Of a DNA stretch of 64,000 nucleotides, positions 6,860 through 15,360 are shown piece by piece. The stretch's first letter is position 1. Every line of letters starts with the position of its first letter. The position numbers and the translations under genes are program-made. This DNA comes from Bifidobacterium bifidum ATCC 29521 = JCM 1255 = DSM 20456 (GTDB lineage: Bacteria; Actinomycetota; Actinomycetes; Actinomycetales; Bifidobacteriaceae): NCBI RefSeq assembly GCF_001025135.1, contig NZ_AP012323.1:1550001-1614000 (forward strand), read 5' to 3'. Under the pieces are notes generated by a model. That model did no database searches and was not told where the DNA came from. It saw nothing but the letters and a program-made list of their open reading frames with translations.

Positions 6860-8029
6860 CTACTTGAGGTCATCCCAGCAGCCGGTGGCCTCCAACGCCT
6901 CGACGGTCGCCGCAGTGTCATCCGTGAGCACGGTGATATGACCCATCTTGCGGTTATGACGCACCTGCGCCTTGCCGTAATCGTGCACGTTCCACTCGGG
7001 ATGGTCGGCAATCAGCGCCCTCGTGGGCGCGACATGCTGGCCGAGCACGTTCACCATGACCGCCGGGCTGAGCAGCTTCGGCTGGATCAGCGGCCAGCCG
7101 GCGATGCCGCGGATGTGCGCGTCGAACTGATCGATCGAGCACGCCTCGATGGTGTAATGCCCCGAATTGTGCGGGCGCGGTGCCAGCTCGTTGACGACGA
7201 CGCGACCGTCCTTGGTGATGAACAGCTCGATGGCGAGCGTGCCAGCCAGCTCGAAGCCGCGGGCCAGGGCCAGCGCCATCTCGTGAGCGGTGCGCGCGAT
7301 CTCCGGGCTCACCTCGGCGGGGGCGATCGTCATATGCAGGATGTTGTTGCGGTGGTCGTTGCGCACGATCGGGAACGTGACGTAATCCTTGCCGTTGCCG
7401 GACACGAGAATCGACGCCTCGAACGCGAAATCGACGAACCCCTCCAGGATGGACGGTGGGAAGCCGCCGCCGCGGTCGCCACGGGCGCGAATCTTCTCCA
7501 GGTCGCTGTCATTGCGCAGCACATGCTGGCCGTGCCCGTCGTATCCGCCGGAGCGGGTCTTGAGCACGCACGGGTAATGCAGGTCGTCGATGGCGGCGTC
7601 AAGCTCCTCGAAGGTGTTGACCTCACGCCAGGGTGCGGTCTCGATGCCGTGCCTGTTGATGAAGGTCTTCTCGTGGATGCGGTCCTGGGTAACGCGCAGC
7701 AGGTCGGTGCCCTGCGGGGCCGCGACCAGGTGACGCACCTCGTCGATGGATTCGGCGTCGACGTTCTCGAACTCATAGGTGAGCACGTCGGACTTCTCCG
7801 CCAGATCATGGATGGCGGTCTTGTCGTCGTACTCACCGACGACCTGGAAATCGGCCACCTGCGCGGTCGGGCAGTCCGGCGTCGGGTCGAGTACGCCGAT
7901 GCGGAAGCCCATGTACTTCGCGCTCAATGCCATCATGCGGCCGAGCTGTCCGCCGCCGATGATGCCGATGGTCGCTCCGGGCTGCAGCATCTTCACCGCG
8001 CCATGGGTCTCCTCAGACAAGCTGGGCAT
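6860..8029 (-). CDS. purK: 5-(carboxyamino)imidazole ribonucleotide synthase
   Basis: A 389-residue ATP-grasp enzyme. PurK uses ATP and bicarbonate to carboxylate aminoimidazole ribonucleotide on nitrogen, in purine synthesis. Visible features are the N-terminal nucleotide-fold motif [14 protein letters not shown], the ATP-grasp segment [17 protein letters not shown], and the active-site region [21 protein letters not shown]. The preferred start (ATG at 8029) overlaps the end of purE by 17 bp; an in-frame GTG or ATG about 30 bp later, behind GAGGAG, is also possible. The two form a purEK operon. Confidence 0.95.
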   Translation of the reverse strand: MPSLSEETHGAVKMLQPGATIGIIGGGQLGRMMALSAKYMGFRIGVLDPTPDCPTAQVADFQVVGEYDDKTAIHDLAEKSDVLTYEFENVDAESIDEVRHLVAAPQGTDLLRVTQDRIHEKTFINRHGIETAPWREVNTFEELDAAIDDLHYPCVLKTRSGGYDGHGQHVLRNDSDLEKIRARGDRGGGFPPSILEGFVDFAFEASILVSGNGKDYVTFPIVRNDHRNNILHMTIAPAEVSPEIARTAHEMALALARGFELAGTLAIELFITKDGRVVVNELAPRPHNSGHYTIEACSIDQFDAHIRGIAGWPLIQPKLLSPAVMVNVLGQHVAPTRALIADHPEWNVHDYGKAQVRHNRKMGHITVLTDDTAATVEALEATGCWDDLK

Positions 8030-8510
8030 TGGATTCGGCCACCTTCTCCTTGAGAGCGTCACGGTATTCCTGCAGCGCGTCGGCGAGACGCTTGTCGGTC
8101 GTGCTCAGGATCTGCACCGCCAGCAGGCCGGCGTTCGTCGCGCCGGAATTGCCGACGGCGGTGGTCGCCACCGGAATGCCGCCGGGCATCTGCACGATGG
8201 ACAGCAACGAATCCCAGCCGGAGAGCGCATGCGAGCGCACCGGGACGCCGATCACCGGCAGCGTGGTCTGGGCGGCGACCATGCCGGGAAGGTGCGCGGC
8301 GCCGCCGGCACCGGCGATGATGACCTTGAGACCGTTGACACGGGCGCCGTGAGCGAATTCGGCCATCAGTTCGGGCGTGCGATGGGCGGAGATCACCTGC
8401 TTGACGTAGGGCACCTCGAACTGGTCGAGCATGTCGCAGGCGTGCTTCATCGTCTCCCAGTCGCTGGCCGATCCCATGATCACGGCGACTTCGGGCTTGC
8501 TGTCTGTCAT
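8013..8510 (-). CDS. purE: N5-carboxyaminoimidazole ribonucleotide mutase
   Basis: A 165-residue class I PurE. It converts the PurK product to 4-carboxy-AIR. The sequence has the family signature [17 protein letters not shown] at the N-terminus, SAHRTPE around residue 47, and the [11 protein letters not shown] loop. The ATG at 8510 is preceded by AGGAGG; the open frame extends further upstream but without a ribosome-binding site. Overlap with purK shows an operon. Confidence 0.96.
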   Translation of the reverse strand: MTDSKPEVAVIMGSASDWETMKHACDMLDQFEVPYVKQVISAHRTPELMAEFAHGARVNGLKVIIAGAGGAAHLPGMVAAQTTLPVIGVPVRSHALSGWDSLLSIVQMPGGIPVATTAVGNSGATNAGLLAVQILSTTDKRLADALQEYRDALKEKVAESNAQLV

Positions 8511-8553
8511 AAGAAGAACCTCCTCTTGGATACCGTTACAACTGTACAATCCC

Positions 8554-9543
8554 CTATATCCTCACCACGACCTTGCCGAACACGTCGCCGGAAAGAACCT
8601 TGGCGAAGGCCGCGCGGGCGTCGGCGAGCCCGAACGTCGAGTCGATCACCGGGTGTATGTCGGCATGTTCCACGAAGCGCAGCAGGCGGGCGAAATCCTC
8701 GCGCGAGCCCATCGTGTTGCCCTGCACGCGTATGTCCTGGAAGAACACGCGGGTGAGTTCGGCGCCCGGCTGGTCGCCGGTGGTGGCACCGCAGATCGCA
8801 ATCGTGCCACCGGGGCGCACGGAACGCACCGAATGCCCCCATGTGGCGGCGCCCACCGACTCGATGACGGCGTCGACCTTGCGCGGGAGGCGCGCTCCGG
8901 CCTCGAACGCGGCGTCCGCGCCGAGGGCCAGTGCACGCTCGCGCTTGGTCTCGTCGCGCGAGGTGACGAACACCTCCAGCCCGGCGGCGTGGGCGAGCTG
9001 AACGGCAGCGGTCGACACGCCGCCGCCTGCTCCCTGAATCAGAATCGTGTCGCCCGGTTTGACGCCCGCCGAAGCGAACACCAGCGAGTAGGCGGTCAGC
9101 CAGCTGGTGCCGAGCGCGGCGGCCTCGTCGAGCGTCAGGTTCGCGGGCTTGGCGAACACGTTGGCGCTGGGCACCTGGGTCTTCGAGGCCATCGTGCCGG
9201 GGTACCGCTCGGAGAGGATCGTGCGCCGCTCCCCCGGCATCACGCCGGCCCCATCGGCGCCGATCACGGTGTACAGCACGACCTCGTCACCGGCCTTGAG
9301 CCCCTTGCGCACGGGAATGTCCTCGTCGAGCACGCCGGCGGCGTCGGTACCGAGGATCATCGGCGTGGCATCCGCTGCGAGCCCCACGCCCTTGAGGCTC
9401 CAGATGTCATGATGGTTGACGGTCGCAGCCTTGACGGACACGGTGGACCAGAACGGGCGAGGCTGCGGCTCGGGCAGCTCCCCCACCTCCAGCGCGGCCA
9501 AGGGGTCGGCATTGTTGATCGTTGCGGCAAATACGGCCTTCAT
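8554..9543 (-). CDS. Zinc-less medium-chain dehydrogenase / quinone oxidoreductase family protein
   Basis: A 329-residue MDR-family oxidoreductase. The N-terminal GroES-like domain contains [11 protein letters not shown] and the Rossmann domain contains the NAD(P) motif [18 protein letters not shown], followed by VDAVIESVG. The structural zinc cysteines of classical alcohol dehydrogenases are absent. Such enzymes reduce quinones or enals with NADPH; the substrate cannot be told. An AAGGAGGGG ribosome-binding site stands before the ATG at 9543. It is a single gene between purE and the divergent DXS-like gene. Confidence 0.85.
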   Translation of the reverse strand: MKAVFAATINNADPLAALEVGELPEPQPRPFWSTVSVKAATVNHHDIWSLKGVGLAADATPMILGTDAAGVLDEDIPVRKGLKAGDEVVLYTVIGADGAGVMPGERRTILSERYPGTMASKTQVPSANVFAKPANLTLDEAAALGTSWLTAYSLVFASAGVKPGDTILIQGAGGGVSTAAVQLAHAAGLEVFVTSRDETKRERALALGADAAFEAGARLPRKVDAVIESVGAATWGHSVRSVRPGGTIAICGATTGDQPGAELTRVFFQDIRVQGNTMGSREDFARLLRFVEHADIHPVIDSTFGLADARAAFAKVLSGDVFGKVVVRI

Positions 9544-9792
9544 TGGCCCCTCCTTGTTCGGGGATATCCATCGTCGATACCATTCAACCACGCGCACACG
9601 TCCGTGCGGAGGCCGGGCGCGGCATGCGCAACGGGAGCGGGACGCGACAGACGGTACAGGCGGAACGGAGCCGCAATGCCTCCCAGGACTCCTGCCGTAT
9701 ACGGAGATGTTGGGGGCATTTTCTCGCACCGGCGGCCCGATGCGACGGCATCGATTATCATGTCGCTTTTGAAACATCCGAGGAAAGGACAT

Positions 9793-11763
9793 ATGCGTAT
9801 GAGCGTCGGCATATTGAGTGCGATTCACGGACCAGCCGACGTGCATGCCCTCGACGCCGCGGAGCTTCCGGCGCTGTGCGGTGAGATCCGCACGACGCTG
9901 GTGAGGTACGGCCATGTCCACGGCGGGCACATCGGATCGAACCTCGGCATGGTCGAGGCCACTGTCGCCCTGCACCGCGTATTCGACTCGCCTCGCGACC
10001 GCATCGTATTCGACGTGTCGCATCAAAGCTACGTGCATAAGATGCTGACAGGCCGCGCCGACGCGTATCTCGACCCGGCGCATCATGACTCGGTGACGGG
10101 TTTCACCAATCCCGCCGAATCCGCCCATGACCAGTTCGTGCTCGGGCACACCGGCACGTCGATTTCCCTGGCGTGCGGCCTGGCGAAGAGCCGTGACCTG
10201 ACGGGCGGCATGGACGGCGGCAGCGGCATACGCAATGTGATCGCCGTGATCGGCGATGGCTCGCTCAGTTCCGCCATCGCGTTCGAGGGGCTGAACAACG
10301 CCGCCGAACAGGGCGGCAACCTCATCATCATCGTGAACGACAACGAGATGTCGATCGCGGAGGATCACGGCGGCATGTATGGCACGCTCACCCGTCTGCG
10401 CGCTACCGGCGGCAAGGGTGGGCCGAACCTGTTCATGGCGTTCGGACTGGACTACCGGTATGTCGAGGCCGGCAATGACGTGTTCGCTCTGATCGAGGCG
10501 TTCGAACAGGTCAAGGACACCGATCATCCGGTCGTCGTGCACATCCACACGCGCAAGGGTCTGGGATTGCCGCCCGCCAAGGAATCCGCGGAAGCCCGCG
10601 ACTCCGGGATTCCCATGGAGGGTGACGCCGCGGTCGCCGCCGAGGACTCGATGGTCTTCGAAGGACGACATGAGGCGAACCATTGGCAGGATCCCGACAG
10701 CACGACCGGGCGGCCTTTGGGAGCGCGCAAGCATTACGGGAGCATGGCGATGGCGGCATTGGAACCGCGGTTCGCCACGGAACCTGGACTGGTGGTCATC
10801 TCCCCCGCGACGCCGGGTTCGAACGGCATCACCCGCGCGTTCCGGGAACGGGCCGGACGGCACTACGTCGATACCGGCATCGCCGAAGAGCACGCCGTGG
10901 CGTTCGCCTCGGGCATCGCACGGGCCGGCGGACGACCGGTGCTGGCCACTTCCGCGACGTTCTTCCAGCGCACGTTCGACCAGTTGCAGCAGGAGCTGTC
11001 GCTGAACGGCACCCCAGTGACGCTGCTCGACTTCGGCGGCGGACTGTCCGGAGCCGACAACACGCATTCGGGCGTATTCGACATCGCTATGTTCGGCAAC
11101 ATCCCCGGGCTGACCTGCCTGGCACCGACCAGCGGCCGCGCGTTCCTCGACATGCTCGCCTGGTCGACGAGCCAGAGCAACACCTCTCCGGTCGTCATCC
11201 GGGTGCCGGGCGACACGATTCTCAACCGGGAGCGCTCGGGCGACTTGCCCGGCGACGCGCAGGACGTCACGGACATGGGCTCCGCGGACGATACGTGCAG
11301 TAATGCGTGCAGCGAAAAGACCACGGCCGATGGAACAGCCACCTGCCCGTGGTCCCGTTACCGCACGATTCGCCGCGGCACGACTGTGGCGGTCCTGGCA
11401 TTGGGCAACACGCTGCCGTTGGGATGGCGCGTGGTCGAGGCTCTGGCTTCGGATGTCCGGCATCCCCTTGATGCCACACTGATCGATCCGCAGCAGTTCT
11501 CCACGCTGGATGCCGCGACGCTGACCGAGCTGACCGGGTGCCACCGCATCATCGTGACGCTGGAGGATGGACAGCTCGAAGGCGGCTGGGGAGACAAGGT
11601 CACCGCCTTCTACGCCAATGCCGGGCTGCGCGACATGCGCGTGCTGAATTTCGGCGCGGCGAAGGAGTTCACCGATCGCGTGCCGCTCGACGCGCTCAAC
11701 GAGCGTTATGGCATGACCGTCGGCAACATCACCGCGCGCATCCGCAGCGAGAGCCGAGGCTGA
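9793..11763 (+). CDS. 1-deoxy-D-xylulose-5-phosphate synthase-like protein (transketolase family)
   Basis: A 656-residue thiamine-diphosphate enzyme with DXS-type order: an N-terminal domain with GHIGSNLGMVEATVALHRVF and VFDVSHQSYVHKMLTGR, the TPP motif GDGSLSSAIAFEGLNNA...IIIVNDNEMSI, a central pyrimidine-binding domain with DTGIAEEHAVAFASGIA, and a C-terminal transketolase domain. DXS condenses pyruvate and glyceraldehyde 3-phosphate for isoprenoid synthesis. Several positions differ from typical DXS (for example RYGHVHGGHIG replaces the usual K/R-TGGHLG), and bifidobacteria are also expected to have a canonical dxs, so this may be a paralogue with a different substrate. AGGAAAGGA precedes the start. 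Confidence 0.75.
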   Translation: MRMSVGILSAIHGPADVHALDAAELPALCGEIRTTLVRYGHVHGGHIGSNLGMVEATVALHRVFDSPRDRIVFDVSHQSYVHKMLTGRADAYLDPAHHDSVTGFTNPAESAHDQFVLGHTGTSISLACGLAKSRDLTGGMDGGSGIRNVIAVIGDGSLSSAIAFEGLNNAAEQGGNLIIIVNDNEMSIAEDHGGMYGTLTRLRATGGKGGPNLFMAFGLDYRYVEAGNDVFALIEAFEQVKDTDHPVVVHIHTRKGLGLPPAKESAEARDSGIPMEGDAAVAAEDSMVFEGRHEANHWQDPDSTTGRPLGARKHYGSMAMAALEPRFATEPGLVVISPATPGSNGITRAFRERAGRHYVDTGIAEEHAVAFASGIARAGGRPVLATSATFFQRTFDQLQQELSLNGTPVTLLDFGGGLSGADNTHSGVFDIAMFGNIPGLTCLAPTSGRAFLDMLAWSTSQSNTSPVVIRVPGDTILNRERSGDLPGDAQDVTDMGSADDTCSNACSEKTTADGTATCPWSRYRTIRRGTTVAVLALGNTLPLGWRVVEALASDVRHPLDATLIDPQQFSTLDAATLTELTGCHRIIVTLEDGQLEGGWGDKVTAFYANAGLRDMRVLNFGAAKEFTDRVPLDALNERYGMTVGNITARIRSESRG

Positions 11764-11817
11764 AAGCCGCGCTTATCAGGCCCCGTCAGGCCCACAAGGA
11801 CGTCGAAAAGGAACAGA

Positions 11818-11852
11818 AAGCCCGTTGGAACCTTATTGATTCCAACGGGCTT
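11818..11852 (-). terminator. Terminator behind tRNA-Arg
   Basis: A perfect 13-bp stem (AAGCCCGTTGGAA with TTCCAACGGGCTT) and 9-nt loop. On the minus strand it is followed by TTTCTGTTCCTTTT, so it suits the tRNA gene best; it may also end the DXS-like transcript. Confidence 0.85.
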
Positions 11853-11857
11853 CACCG

Positions 11858-11931
11858 TGACCCCGGACGGGCTCGAACCGTCGACCTTGAGATTAGAAGT
11901 CACATGCTCTATCCAGCTGAGCTACGGGGCC
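11858..11931 (-). tRNA. tRNA-Arg (anticodon TCT)
   Basis: 74 nt. The acceptor stem is GGCCCCG/CGGGGTC with A as discriminator; the D arm has GCTCAGCTGGATAGAGC, the anticodon loop is CTTCTAA and the T loop is GTTCGAGCC. CCA is not encoded. The anticodon stem has one T-T mismatch. Confidence 0.9.
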
Positions 11932-12019
11932 GAACAACGAAAGAACAGTGTACCATCACCGCGGCACGTTCAGGGATATGTGTCCGCGGGCGGCGCGGCA
12001 AGTCATATCCGCCGCCCCC

Positions 12020-12402
12020 TCACCAGTGGTCGGGAACCACTGCGCCGCAGTCGGGGCAGCATCCGTCGGATCCGATGCGGTCGGACAGTATCGCGTACCA
12101 GTCGCGCACGATCAGGCTCGCCCCGCACGCCGGGCAGAATGTGGTGTCCGCTCCAGCAGCGCGTAGGCGAGGGCGGCGACCGAACCGGAGTACACGTATC
12201 CGGCATGCGGCACAATCACCGCCTTCGGAGCCCCCTGCGGCAGACGCGGCGCGAGGGACGACACCAGTCTGCGCGCATGGTTCATCTGCCGGTCAATCAT
12301 GGCCTGCAGTTCGCCGGCGTTGGCCGGATAGAACGCGCCGGCTACGGCGGCCGGGCGGACGGTGCCGGCCTCCTTGCCGGAATCGGAAACAACCATCATC
12401 AT
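12020..12402 (-). pseudogene. Deletion scar of an AmmeMemoRadiSam locus (MEMO1 5' end joined to AmrS 3' end)
   Basis: The first about 85 codons encode the start of a MEMO1-family protein (system protein B): TVRPAAVAGAFYPAN and the signature AVIVPHAGYVYSGS. The frame then goes out of register at about 12155. In the shifted frame the sequence reads TFCPACGASLIVRDWY, then GCCPDCGAVVPDHW and a stop, which is the C-terminal cysteine-ribbon end of the AmmeMemoRadiSam radical SAM enzyme. In complete loci these genes are neighbours on one strand, so an internal deletion that removed the middle explains the join. It cannot make either protein. Confidence 0.75.
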
Positions 12403-12517
12403 GACGCCTCCTCACATCTATCTCCATCGTAGCCTCGCGCGGCGTCAACGGCTACGGGGACGTGGCCGGCCCTGCACGACTCCCCGCACGAGCCGCGGAC
12501 GGAACCGGCATCTCCTG

Positions 12518-12634
12518 TTGCGTCGCTAAGTGCGCGCCGAAACGACGAGTACGCGAACATAGGAACGCAAATGATCCTGTTTGCGTATCAAAGTGCGCAC
12601 GGTCGTCGTTTCGGCGCGCACTTAGGGACGCAAA
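12518..12634. repeat. Palindromic intergenic element, family shared with 25559-25610
   Basis: Arms at 12518-12548 and 12603-12633 are reverse complements over 31 bp with one mismatch; each contains CTAAGTGCGCGCCGAAACGA. The core is repeated at 25559. It fills the gap between the AmmeMemoRadiSam scar and the COG2865 gene; no gene is supported in 12403-12784. Confidence 0.75.
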
Positions 12635-12749
12635 CCGGCCGACAACGTCGCGCAGGCCGCGCGCGAACACCACATGGCGGCCAAGCCTCCACCCCCGCAA
12701 GGCCCTAATGCGGCCAAATACGCCGAACTGCGCTGATTTTCGATGATGA

Positions 12750-12784
12750 TTCAGCGTGTCTCCTCGCAACGTTACTATCAGACT
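12750..12784 (+). promoter_or_regulatory. Possible promoter of a leaderless transcript
   Basis: TTCAGC and TACTAT are 17 bp apart, and the ATG at 12785 follows the -10 by only six bases. No ribosome-binding site is seen, which suggests leaderless translation, common in actinobacteria. Confidence 0.45.
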
Positions 12785-14020
12785 ATGGGGAATGACACAG
12801 GACGAATGCCGGCCGCGGCGAACGACGGCTCGGGCGGCAGTACGGCCGGCGGCAGCCCGGACGCCGCCCCCTATGCCACACCCTCTTTCGCGCACGGCAT
12901 CGTTCCGTTCGACCATGAGATCTCATCGAACCAGCATCTGACGTTCTCATACGCCGAGCAATCATTCGCCTCAGCGAACATCCCGTGGGATCCGGATCAT
13001 GACGCGCTGCATCTCAAGGAGCGCGGCATGTTCACCAACACCGCGCTGATCATCTCCGACCAATGCCCGTTCACCATCAAATGCGCGACGTTCGACGGCG
13101 ACGTCAAGGCACCCATCAGCGAGCGCATCGAACTGAGCGGCTCCATGATCAGACAGCTCAATGACGCCATGACGTTCCTGAACGGGCACAACAGACGCGA
13201 CGACGGCCGCCAATGCCCACCGGACGCGCTGCGCGAGGCGCTGGTCAACGCCGTGCTGCATCGCGACTACGCATTCCCCGGCCCGACTCTGGTCAACATC
13301 TTCCCAAGCCGCGTCGAGATCGTGTCACTGGGTGGGCTGATGGACGGCATCGAGATCAACGACCTGCTCAACGGCATCAGCCAGCCGAGGAACCCCCGGC
13401 TGGCCGAACTGTTCACCAGACTGGGATTCAGCGAGAATTACGGCACCGGGATCCGCCGCATCATGGAGGAATACGACGAGGCCTCCGACAACCCGCAGAT
13501 CCGCGTGGGCACGTCCTCGGTGGTGATGGTGCTGCCGTTGCCGTCGCAGCCGTCGCCGGGTGGATCGCGCACGCGCGGCGACGCCACAAAGGGCGGCTCC
13601 GCACAAGGCGCCGACGGGCACGACGCCGCCCAAGGCCACGCGAAGATGTACGCATTCCCCACCATCATGACGACGGCCACCAGCGATCCGACCGTGGCTC
13701 TGGCCGGCACACGCGTCATCGGGTGCGTCCCCGTGCGCCTGTCGGACGGGTCGGCGCTGCGCACGTCGCCGCTCATCGCGCCGGGACGCATCGCATCTCC
13801 CGCGGCAACCGCCCAACTGCCGCCGAACGCCGGACAGACGCTCGAAGAAGTGACCCTGCACTGCATCGCACAGGCCGGCGTGCCGTTGAGCCGCCAGCAG
13901 ATAGCCGACAATCTCGGCGCGACCAAGAACCAGATGACGTACGTGCTGCATCATCTGGTCGAGCAGGGTCTGGTCCTCAAACGCGGCAGATCCCGGGCCA
14001 CGCGCTACAGCATGCCCTGA
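12785..14020 (+). CDS. COG2865-type ATP-binding transcriptional regulator, N-terminal domain truncated
   Basis: A 411-residue protein of the AlbA_2/HATPase_c_4 group. The central part has the family's LFTRLGFSENYGTGIRRI motif, preceded by ALREALVNAVLHRDY. The segment ERGMFTNTALIISDQCPFTIKCA is also typical. The C-terminus is a winged helix (LSRQQIADNLGATKNQMTYVLHHLVEQG). The usual N-terminal AlbA_2 (Schlafen-type) domain of about 120 residues is missing; only a low-complexity leader precedes residue 40. It may be a natural short form or an old 5' truncation. Target and signal are unknown. Confidence 0.65.
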   Translation: MGNDTGRMPAAANDGSGGSTAGGSPDAAPYATPSFAHGIVPFDHEISSNQHLTFSYAEQSFASANIPWDPDHDALHLKERGMFTNTALIISDQCPFTIKCATFDGDVKAPISERIELSGSMIRQLNDAMTFLNGHNRRDDGRQCPPDALREALVNAVLHRDYAFPGPTLVNIFPSRVEIVSLGGLMDGIEINDLLNGISQPRNPRLAELFTRLGFSENYGTGIRRIMEEYDEASDNPQIRVGTSSVVMVLPLPSQPSPGGSRTRGDATKGGSAQGADGHDAAQGHAKMYAFPTIMTTATSDPTVALAGTRVIGCVPVRLSDGSALRTSPLIAPGRIASPAATAQLPPNAGQTLEEVTLHCIAQAGVPLSRQQIADNLGATKNQMTYVLHHLVEQGLVLKRGRSRATRYSMP

Positions 14021-14150
14021 CGCGGGCGCCGGCGGAGACTCCCCCACCGAAAATTCAATTTCCGTTCATCTGCGCTCCAACCGCAGGCAGTCATCCCCTC
14101 AACTCGGCACAGTAGTCTCAAGACTGGTTCCGAAACAAGGAGATAGTACC

Positions 14151-15020
14151 GTGCAATCCTCGGTGGGCGTTCGCGAACGCATCGATCATGTGTATCCTTC
14201 CCTGCGCCCGGCGGAACAGGCGGTCGCACGATACGTGCGTTCCCACCTTGACGAGGCCGCGGGGCTGACGGTCGGCCAGCTCGCAGAAATCTCCCGGGTC
14301 AGTCAGCCCACCGTCATCCGTTTCGCCCGCAAACTGGGCTTCGGCGGATACCGTGAGCTGCGATACGTGCTGCGCCACCCGCAGGAGGAACGCTCGGTGA
14401 CCTTCGACCCGCTCGAAGGCTTCGACCTCAATCCGTGGGACAATCCCGACGATGTGCCGGGCAAGGCCATGACCCGGGCGAAGACGCTCATCGACGAGCT
14501 GCATTCGGCCATGGACGGCAAGGCGCTGCACAAGGCGACGACGCTGCTGGCGCAATCGAGGATGATCGACATCTACGGCGTGGAGAACTCCATGTCTCCG
14601 GCGCTCGACCTGTGCACCAAACTCACTTATCTGGGACTGCAATGCCGGTTCAACGCCGACGCCTACCTGCAGCAGATCGGCGCGGGGCATCTGACGAAGG
14701 ACGACACGGCCATCGCGTTCTCTCACTCCGGCAGCTCCGCCGACACCGTGAAAGCGCTGAAACTCGCCAAATCCGCCGGCGCGCACACCATCGCTGTCAC
14801 CAACAACACCGGCACCCCGCTGGCCAACTGGGCCGACGTGACGCTGCTCACCGGTCGCGGCGACATGGCGATTTATGGCAACGCCATCTTCTCGCGCGTG
14901 GCGCACAGCATCACCGTCGACATGCTGTACATGAGCGTGATCCTCAGCGATTACGGCCGATTCTCCACCGAGCTCGACCGTTCCGGCCGCATCATCGCCG
15001 ACCGCGAGTTCCGCGGCTGA
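14151..15020 (+). CDS. RpiR/MurR-family transcriptional regulator with SIS domain
   Basis: A 289-residue regulator: an N-terminal helix-turn-helix domain (LTVGQLAEISRVSQPTVIRFARKLGF) and a C-terminal sugar isomerase (SIS) domain that binds phosphosugars, with AIAFSHSGSSADTVKALKLAKSAGA and TIAVTNN. Start is GTG at 14151 behind AAGGAGATA. RpiR proteins usually control sugar-phosphate or aminosugar use; no sugar operon is adjacent, so the target is unknown. Confidence 0.9.
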   Translation: MQSSVGVRERIDHVYPSLRPAEQAVARYVRSHLDEAAGLTVGQLAEISRVSQPTVIRFARKLGFGGYRELRYVLRHPQEERSVTFDPLEGFDLNPWDNPDDVPGKAMTRAKTLIDELHSAMDGKALHKATTLLAQSRMIDIYGVENSMSPALDLCTKLTYLGLQCRFNADAYLQQIGAGHLTKDDTAIAFSHSGSSADTVKALKLAKSAGAHTIAVTNNTGTPLANWADVTLLTGRGDMAIYGNAIFSRVAHSITVDMLYMSVILSDYGRFSTELDRSGRIIADREFRG

Positions 15021-15360
15021 CCGCCATCATCCGCATATCCGCAAGGTTCCATAAGACTGCACAACACACGCAAGGTTCCATGAAGGCTCGCGTGGGGCTC
15101 CGTGACGCCCAGCCCATTCCACCCCCCCGCAAACTACAGAACTACGTGCATCAGCCGTAATCGAACTCGTTGTTCACTCTCCTTTCCCCCAACTTTCCAC
15201 CAGATCGGAATCCGGCCGCCCCGCGGGAGCCGATGATGGAATCACGGCGAGAAGTTCGTCCGTGACACAACTGAACACCGGACGGGATGCCATAGGCATC
15301 ACACGCAATGGCGCCGCATCAGGCGGCGCGACGGAAGGCAAGCGACGAAATATGCTCGAC
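15021..15360. other. Intergenic gap without a gene
   Basis: It contains two close copies of CGCAAGGTTCCAT (15041-15077) and no credible coding frame. It lies between the convergent RpiR-family gene and dnaG; no T-tailed hairpin was found. Confidence 0.5.

Noticed and set aside
12452..12916. 154-codon minus-strand frame
   Set aside because: It runs through the palindromic repeat and is antisense to the start of the COG2865 gene.
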